Source of the DNA: Lachnospiraceae bacterium
GTDB lineage: Bacteria; Bacillota_A; Clostridia; Lachnospirales; Lachnospiraceae
Direction of reading: 5' to 3'
Assembly: GCA_017464045.1 (NCBI GenBank)
Contig: JAFUEG010000086.1
Span: 1 to 9,803, forward strand
Length of the DNA: 9,803 bases
Below the pieces are notes generated by a model that worked only from the letters and a program-made list of their open reading frames with translations, did not search any database and had not been told where the DNA came from. The position numbers and the translations under genes are program-made. Every line of letters begins with the position of its first letter. Positions within the stretch are counted from its first letter, which is position 1. Below are positions 6,841 through 9,803 of this stretch, piece after piece.

Positions 6841-6950
6841 GGATCTTAAGAGCAAGTTTCGCACCGTCATACAAAAACCCTATTTTTTGTATTTCGGTGC
6901 ATCTACTTGATGGGGATTTTCCCCATACCCCAAAACGAAAAACTCTGTTT
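6841..6950. other. Hairpin-rich non-coding region, candidate transfer origin
   Basis: Within 110 bases there is an 8-base palindrome TCTTAAGA (6844-6851). A symmetric 40-base hairpin follows (6861-6900; outer arms GCACCG/CGGTGC, inner arms ATACAAAAA/TTTTTGTAT, 6-base loop). Then comes a GC-rich hairpin ATGGGGA-TTT-TCCCCAT (6910-6926), then CCCCAAAACG. Neither hairpin has a T-tract on either strand, so they are poor terminators for the operon. Clustered hairpins at the end of a mobile-element gene block are typical of oriT or other single-strand-processed sites. No relaxase gene is in the window, so mobilisation would have to be in trans. Alternative: recombinase attachment site or regulatory RNA. 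Confidence 0.35.
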
Positions 6951-7018
6951 TTCTATTAGCACTACGTGAAATAAATAATTATTTTTTTATTATATTTCTT
7001 TTCCTTATTAAGATATCC

Positions 7019-7258
7019 TCACTCTAATACATTACCTTCTTTGTCACATGGAATTACTACATAAAAATTCATTTTCGGTCTATGGGGATTAACCTCCTTA
7101 TTTATTTCAAAAACACATTTAATTTTTTCCATTTCAAACCTTCTAACTACTTTTGAAAAAATGTCTTTTACGATTTCAATATTATTACAAATGATTTCCG
7201 TAGAGCTTGAATCACTTCTCAAACTTCCGGTATAATGCTCATCCCAACAAACAGGAAT
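7019..7258 (-). pseudogene. Open frame without a credible start, probable 3' gene fragment
   Basis: A 79-codon open stretch begins directly after the stop codon of the NimA-like gene and stays in the same frame. It starts IPVCWDEHYTGSLRSD and ends FYVVIPCDKEGNVLE. The only start-like codon near its beginning is TTG at 7222, with no ribosome binding site, and the first internal methionine is near the middle. Its first nine codons lie in a 31-base repeat that recurs after the DUF4256 gene, where the same frame reads IPVCWDEHYIGI and stops. I do not recognise the protein. It reads as the tail of a gene whose front was lost or replaced by the insertion of the upstream gene; a short real protein starting at 7222 is possible but less likely. 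Confidence 0.45.
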
Positions 7259-7261
7259 TTA
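7231..7261 (-). repeat. 31-base perfect direct repeat, copy 1
   Basis: Identical over 31 bases to 9365-9395 and in the same orientation. On the plus strand it begins TATAATGCTCATCCC and ends AACAGGAATTTA. On the minus strand its first three bases are the TAA stop of the NimA-like gene. Similarity ends abruptly on the gene side but fades gradually on the other, where both copies go on with two differing bases and then GGAA. Confidence 0.9.
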
Positions 7262-7744
7262 ATGCTTATCGTTTCTTTTTAGCCTTATTTTCCCGGTCAT
7301 ATGTTCTACAACAAGTTTGTAAACTGTTGTTCGAGGCATGACAGCCTTATTGAATGGAAAATGCTCCATGTGATAATGCTTCATTAAAATACACAAGGCA
7401 TTATACTTTTCTTCATCAGGTATCATCTCGATATGTCCATGCCCAATCACACTTTGATATTCCATTGTGCAGCTTCCACGTTCAATTTCCGATACCAAAT
7501 TATGTTCACAATCCATTTCAAAACTTGCCCGATTATCTTTTGCAATTAGTTTGAGTTTTGTTCCCTCTGATGCTCCATGGAAATAAAGTTCTAAATTATT
7601 ATCCTCTGTAATATTGATTCCAAAGTTAAGTGGCAGTATATATGGATAATCCTCATCATTCAAAGCAAGTCTGCACACATCACATTTTTCAATTATTGCA
7701 ATTATGTCTGAGAACTTTGTAACCTCTCTATCACTGCGTCGCAT
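7259..7744 (-). CDS. Pyridoxamine 5'-phosphate oxidase-fold protein, NimA-like
   Basis: A 161-residue split-barrel flavin-binding protein of the PNPOx superfamily, in the branch that includes the nitroimidazole-resistance protein NimA. Seen: MRRSDREVTKFSDIIAIIEK at the start, CRLALNDEDYPYILPLNFG (24-42), the LYFHGASEGTKLKLI block (53-67) with His56 at the place of the NimA active-site histidine, RASFEMDC (72-79), YQSVIGHGHIEMI (96-108) and a C-terminal EHMTGK. Length is normal for the family. GGAGG sits 9 bases before the ATG. Members bind FMN or related cofactors and often act as small reductases or oxidases; the substrate here is unknown and drug resistance cannot be claimed. It is a leftward single gene whose stop codon is the first triplet of the 31-base repeat. 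Confidence 0.88.
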   Translation of the reverse strand: MRRSDREVTKFSDIIAIIEKCDVCRLALNDEDYPYILPLNFGINITEDNNLELYFHGASEGTKLKLIAKDNRASFEMDCEHNLVSEIERGSCTMEYQSVIGHGHIEMIPDEEKYNALCILMKHYHMEHFPFNKAVMPRTTVYKLVVEHMTGKIRLKRNDKH

Positions 7745-7797
7745 TGTTTTTCCTCCATAAACCCCGATTTGTCATCGTCTATAAAACTGAAAGATAA

Positions 7798-7917
7798 TTA
7801 TGTACCAATTTTATCATAATTCTTGACGAAATCAATAGGATTAGGTATAGTCAAAACGAGCTGGACAACGGTAATCTTACCGCCATACAGCTCGTCAATT
7901 ATCTTAGGATATCTCAT
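7798..7917 (-). CDS. Possible 39-residue orphan frame (remnant?)
   Basis: The frame MRYPKIIDELYGGKITVV..., ending DFVKNYDKIGT, is open for 39 codons. It has a codon pattern and amino-acid mix that look like real protein, but it lacks a ribosome binding site and an in-frame TAA immediately precedes the ATG. It overlaps a 40-base dyad (7856-7895). I do not recognise it; a degraded end of a mobile-element gene is the likeliest explanation, 53 bases upstream of the NimA-like gene. Confidence 0.3.
   Translation of the reverse strand: MRYPKIIDELYGGKITVVQLVLTIPNPIDFVKNYDKIGT
7856..7895. repeat. Symmetric 40-base dyad
   Basis: The outer arms ACGAGCTG (7856-7863) and CAGCTCGT (7888-7895) pair perfectly. 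Five-base internal loops follow on both sides, then CGGTAA/TTACCG (7869-7874 and 7877-7882) around a two-base centre. There is no T-tract, so it is not a terminator. It lies about 110 bases upstream of the NimA-like gene and inside the orphan frame. It could be a protein-binding site or a folded leader. Confidence 0.5.
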
Positions 7918-7994
7918 TTACAGAAAAACTTTCACACACTCCTAAATTCACAAGCCCTTATGTTTCCTTACTTTTCGGCACACCCGCCGTAGCA

Positions 7995-8018
7995 GGTGTA
8001 CCATTTAGTGTACCATCA
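7995..8018 (-). repeat. Tandem 12-base GTGTACC repeats, pair 1
   Basis: GGTGTACCATTT followed directly by AGTGTACCATCA gives two copies of the core GTGTACCA spaced exactly 12 bases apart. The same arrangement with a different filler occurs at 9209-9232. Short direct repeats at a spacing near one helical turn resemble arm-type binding sites of tyrosine integrases, though no integrase gene is present. Confidence 0.55.
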
Positions 8019-8065
8019 CACGACATTCAAAAACTTGCAAGCTTTATTATATACCTCTTTTCTAT

Positions 8066-8090
8066 TAAAAAAGAATCTTAGAAATATTCT
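8066..8090 (-). terminator. Weak AT-rich terminator after the surface-protein gene
   Basis: Read leftward, AGAAT (8090-8086) and ATTCT (8076-8072) form a 5-bp stem followed by a run of six T residues. An alternative 6-bp stem TTAGAA/TTCTAA overlaps it. It lies about 35 bases past the stop codon of the surface-protein gene, the right place for a terminator, but the stem is weak. Confidence 0.3.
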
Positions 8091-8122
8091 AAACCAAAAA
8101 TAGATTAAGTATCTTCCACTTG

Positions 8123-8839
8123 TTATTTTTCGGCTCCGCACTCTGAACAATAAGTATATTCTGTTTTATCAACAACTGTTTCATCCCATGCAGCCTGATC
8201 GACTATAGTAACAGTTTCAGTATGAGGTACCTGTGTGCTAACCTGTTCATCATAACCAGGGGTTCCACCAAAACCAGAACCGAAGCAAACATCATCACCG
8301 GCATCACAATGTGCTGCCGCTGCATCAGCGGATGTAAATGTTGCTCCGCAACCATAACATACATAATAACCGTCATGATGTACTGTAGTTGTTTCAGTAG
8401 TATAAGTTGTCTGAGTTTCTGTATGAGTTACAGCATCATGATGAACTACTTTTTCCTCTGTACGATAACCCGTAACCCACGTATGTTTATGTTCTTCATC
8501 CTTTTTTGTTCTTTCCGAATTGCTTTCGGTATTCTCCGTAGTTTTCTTATCTTCCGTTTTCTGTTCTTCGGTCCTTTTATCGTCAGCCTTCTTTTCGTCT
8601 TTCTTTTTATCAGCCTCAACAGTATTGGTTTCTTTTTTATTTGTTGAAGTATCAGTTTTTTCCTTGTCAGTAGAAATATCAGATTTCTTTTTAGCATCTG
8701 TAGAGGTTTCTGCTTCCAAACTCTCTGTCACATCTGTTGTTTCATTTTTCGATGATTTATTAAGTGCTAAAAATGTAATACCACCTGCAATCAGCAGACA
8801 GACTATAATAGATGAAATAATGATTGCTTTTTTCTTCAT
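8123..8839 (-). CDS. Membrane-anchored extracellular protein with Cys/His-rich zinc-binding-like repeats
   Basis: A 238-residue predicted surface protein. Residues 2-4 are lysines followed by a hydrophobic segment (5-27, AIIISSIIVCLLIAGG), so an uncleaved N-terminal anchor is likely. Cys14 is preceded by valine, which does not make a good lipobox. Residues 30-116 are a Thr/Lys/Glu/Asp low-complexity stalk. The ectodomain (117-238) has HKHTW, HHDAVTHTETQ, HHDGYYVCYGCG with C161-x2-C164 plus H177, C178 and C185 in a C2H2-like pattern, a second HTETVT, and a terminal YCSECG (C231-x2-C234). The two halves look like a repeat of an H-rich strand ending in CxxC. The start is set at 8839 rather than the in-frame ATG at 8878 because AGAGGA lies upstream of the former only. 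Function is unknown; metal binding at the cell surface is inferred. Confidence 0.78.
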   Translation of the reverse strand: MKKKAIIISSIIVCLLIAGGITFLALNKSSKNETTDVTESLEAETSTDAKKKSDISTDKEKTDTSTNKKETNTVEADKKKDEKKADDKRTEEQKTEDKKTTENTESNSERTKKDEEHKHTWVTGYRTEEKVVHHDAVTHTETQTTYTTETTTVHHDGYYVCYGCGATFTSADAAAAHCDAGDDVCFGSGFGGTPGYDEQVSTQVPHTETVTIVDQAAWDETVVDKTEYTYCSECGAEK

Positions 8840-8947
8840 TTCTTCAATCCTCTCTGTTCGTTCCTTATGAAATCTCATTAACCATTTGTAGTAGTCATCT
8901 TATATGGTACATCATTTTTTAGGTATCTTTGATATACTATATATAAA

Positions 8948-8977
8948 TTTGACAATAAAAGGAATGATATTGTCAAA
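8948..8977. promoter_or_regulatory. Operator-like inverted repeat upstream of the surface-protein gene
   Basis: TTTGACAAT (8948-8956) and ATTGTCAAA (8969-8977) are perfect 9-bp arms with a 12-base spacer, 109 bases upstream of the gene start. Each arm contains TTGACA in one orientation, so the site may overlap -35 elements facing either way, but no well-spaced -10 accompanies it leftward. Confidence 0.45.
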
Positions 8978-9047
8978 TATAATGATGCATCTAAAGGTTA
9001 TTATATATTGACATTCTTAATATTACAATTATAAAGGTATACAAGAA

Positions 9048-9063
9048 TACATAAATTTATGTA
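9048..9063. repeat. Perfect 16-base palindrome
   Basis: TACATAAATTTATGTA is fully self-complementary with no spacer, 209 bases upstream of the surface-protein gene and just past a TTGACA/TATAAA promoter-like pair. A repressor dimer site is plausible; chance occurrence in AT-rich DNA is not excluded. Confidence 0.4.
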
Positions 9064-9139
9064 CATTCGGAATATCAACTCCCGTACTTTTACTGAGCAG
9101 ACTCCACCGCTTGTTATAATTAAATAGCCCTTCGTGCAT

Positions 9140-9168
9140 AAAAAAAGGGACTGAGGTTAGTCAGTCTC
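9140..9168 (-). terminator. Rho-independent terminator, leftward
   Basis: Read on the minus strand, GAGACTGA and TCAGTCCC pair as an 8-bp stem (one G-U) around a 6-base loop (9155-9160), followed by seven T residues (9146-9140). This is the best-formed terminator in the window. It lies about 225 bases past the DUF4256 stop codon, so it may end that transcript or that of a gene since lost from the spot. Confidence 0.75.
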
Positions 9169-9208
9169 AATAGCCATATAGGAGCTTCAAAACTATTAGT
9201 TACATTTT

Positions 9209-9232
9209 GGTGTACCACGAGGTGTACCAAGT
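9209..9232 (-). repeat. Tandem 12-base GTGTACC repeats, pair 2
   Basis: GGTGTACCACGA followed directly by GGTGTACCAAGT repeats the arrangement seen at 7995-8018: core GTGTACCA, period 12, different filler. A single GTGTACCA also occurs in the mod leader at 1099-1106. Likely remnants of arm-type integrase sites or the 3' boundary of a lost integrase gene. Confidence 0.55.
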
Positions 9233-9242
9233 TTTCAGAGAT

Positions 9243-9342
9243 TATATGAATATATATGAAGATATATGAACTTCATAATTGCTTAAATGCCTTTAATATC
9301 AACATATAGAGACTTTTATATCTGTATATGAAGATATATGAA
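9243..9342 (+). repeat. Phased TATATGAA repeats
   Basis: Three TATATGAA units start at 9243, 9253 and 9263 (exact 10-base period), and two more start at 9325 and 9335, again 10 bases apart. The 18-base string covering two units is identical in the two clusters (9253-9270 and 9325-9342). Helically phased short repeats are typical of iterons or integrase arm sites. They end just short of the 31-base repeat. Confidence 0.6.
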
Positions 9343-9364
9343 AACGGCACATTTTATATTCCAA

Positions 9365-9395
9365 TATAATGCTCATCCCAACAAACAGGAATTTA
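9365..9395 (-). repeat. 31-base perfect direct repeat, copy 2
   Basis: Identical to 7231-7261 and in the same orientation. On the minus strand it starts with the TAA stop codon of the DUF4256 gene and then reads IPVCWDEHY in the same frame before a stop 12 codons on. It also marks the point where G+C drops from about half to about 30%. Confidence 0.9.
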
Positions 9396-9803
9396 TATAA
9401 GAGTATAACCTCTGAACCCGCGCACGGAATAGTATGAATCCGCCCCGTTATGAAATGTGAAAACCGTTCCGTAACGTCGTTCGCAGAACAATGCACCGCC
9501 CTTGTCGCGAATATCATCCGGCGTAGTGATCCAACTTGACGTTTTCAAATCAAATTCCCCGAGACTTTGCAGTCGGCGATAGAGTTCCTCCGTCATGATC
9601 AAAACGCCGATTTCTTTTGCTTTCCATTCGGCGCTGCCTGACGGCGGGTTTTTAGCACGCCCCTGTAATGCCTTTTCGTCATAGCACAGGCTTCTGCGCC
9701 CAGAAGGGGACTCCTTTGCGCAGTCGCAGAAAATTAGTTTTCCCGTCTTTTCGTCATAGCCGATGGTATCCGGTTCTCCGCCGCTCTCCTCCATCCTTCT
9801 CAA
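9393..9803 (-). CDS. DUF4256 family protein, 5'-truncated by the window edge
   Basis: The last 136-137 codons of a DUF4256 protein, open to the right edge. Seen: ESGGEPDTIGYDEKTGKLIF, CAKESPSGRRSLCYDEKALQ, KTSSWITTPDDIR, GGALFCERRYGTVF, FHNGADSYYSVRGFRG, all characteristic of the family as I recall it. The usual length is about 185 residues, so some 45-50 N-terminal residues lie outside; the TTG at 9803 is not taken as the start. The conserved protein has no established function that I know. Its G+C is about 50% by eye, far above the rest of the window, so either it or everything to its left is foreign. Its stop codon opens the second 31-base repeat. Confidence 0.85.
   Translation of the reverse strand: MRRMEESGGEPDTIGYDEKTGKLIFCDCAKESPSGRRSLCYDEKALQGRAKNPPSGSAEWKAKEIGVLIMTEELYRRLQSLGEFDLKTSSWITTPDDIRDKGGALFCERRYGTVFTFHNGADSYYSVRGFRGYTLI

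Larger units (their letters stand above)
7745..8122. other. 378-base gene-poor interval between the NimA-like and surface-protein genes
   Basis: It holds the orphan 39-codon frame and its dyad, and an inverted repeat AATTATG/CATAATT (7796-7802 and 7815-7821, 12-base spacer) just upstream of the NimA-like gene. It also holds a GGTGTACC/AGTGTACC tandem pair (7995-8018) and a weak AT-rich terminator-like hairpin near 8066-8090. No confident promoter with both boxes was found. Confidence 0.5.
8840..9392. other. 553-base intergenic region with several regulatory-looking elements and no gene
   Basis: From left to right it has the TTTGACAAT inverted repeat, then a rightward promoter-like pair TTGACA (9008-9013) and TATAAA (9030-9035) with 16-base spacing and no gene to serve. 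Next come a 16-base palindrome at 9048-9063, a leftward terminator (9140-9168), a GTGTACC tandem pair (9209-9232), phased TATATGAA units (9243-9270, 9325-9342) and part of the second 31-base repeat. No open frame with a start and ribosome binding site was supported. Confidence 0.5.

Noticed and set aside
6861..6900. Rho-independent terminator of the five-gene operon
   Set aside because: The hairpin is strong but has no T-tract after it on either strand, and its inner stem is all A-T apart from one pair.
7990..8040. 3' end of a tyrosine integrase gene encoded leftward (a GTLNGTP-like tail)
   Set aside because: An in-frame stop lies just upstream and no integrase catalytic motif is found nearby; only the repeats themselves can be supported.
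8222..8870. Plus-strand open frames of 116-141 codons opposite the surface-protein gene
   Set aside because: They are low-complexity Ser/Phe/Val or Cys-rich complements of the Lys/Glu/Thr stalk, with no ribosome binding sites; the minus-strand frame has a proper anchor, motifs and start.
8839..8878. Upstream ATG at 8878 for the surface protein
   Set aside because: No ribosome binding site, and it would put 13 charged residues before an otherwise normal lysine-plus-hydrophobic export signal.
1..9803. CRISPR array, tRNA, rRNA or a recognisable insertion sequence
   Set aside because: No regularly spaced repeats of CRISPR length, no cloverleaf-like CCA-ended sequence and no transposase motifs were seen on either strand.

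Overview
The window is AT-rich (roughly 30-33% G+C by eye for most of its length), has strong AGGAGG-type ribosome binding sites, tightly packed genes and AGA/ATA/TTA-rich codon use. It looks like accessory DNA of a low-G+C Clostridia member, probably Lachnospiraceae-like. That is an inference from composition and protein style, not from a marker gene. No rRNA, tRNA or CRISPR array was recognised.

Left part (1-1925): the 5' 356 codons of a type III restriction-modification DNA methyltransferase (Mod) run leftward off the window. A small XRE-family regulator lies upstream of it in the same direction, and a second XRE regulator is transcribed divergently. The two regulator genes share a 134-base intergenic region with two copies of the palindrome GGAATG-N4-CATTCC, one beside each gene.

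Centre (2053-6839): a rightward five-gene operon with genes overlapping or abutting by 8 bases or less. It encodes (1) a large serine recombinase with an intact catalytic half but no cysteine zinc-ribbon, carrying instead a C-terminal domain of a type I do not recognise; (2) and (3) two stand-alone proteins that resemble that same domain; (4) a ParB-like protein with a degenerate nuclease-type N-terminus and a helix-turn-helix; and (5) a second ParB-like (DUF6551-type) protein. No ParA, relaxase or replication protein is visible. I read the set as a recombination/maintenance module of an integrative element in which the recombinase tail has been copied out into separate subunits. This is the most interesting system in the window. 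After it comes a hairpin-rich, non-coding stretch (6841-6950) that resembles a transfer origin more than a terminator.

Right part (7019-9803): a patchwork of leftward genes and debris. It holds an open frame with no clear start, a NimA-like pyridoxamine-phosphate-oxidase-fold flavoprotein, a 39-codon orphan frame, a membrane-anchored cysteine/histidine-rich surface protein, and the 3' part of a DUF4256 gene of clearly higher G+C (about 50%). A perfect 31-base direct repeat begins exactly at the stop codon of both the NimA-like gene and the DUF4256 gene. Two tandem GTGTACC repeat pairs and a 10-base-phased TATATGAA array also lie here. Together these suggest several rounds of integration and excision at one hotspot.
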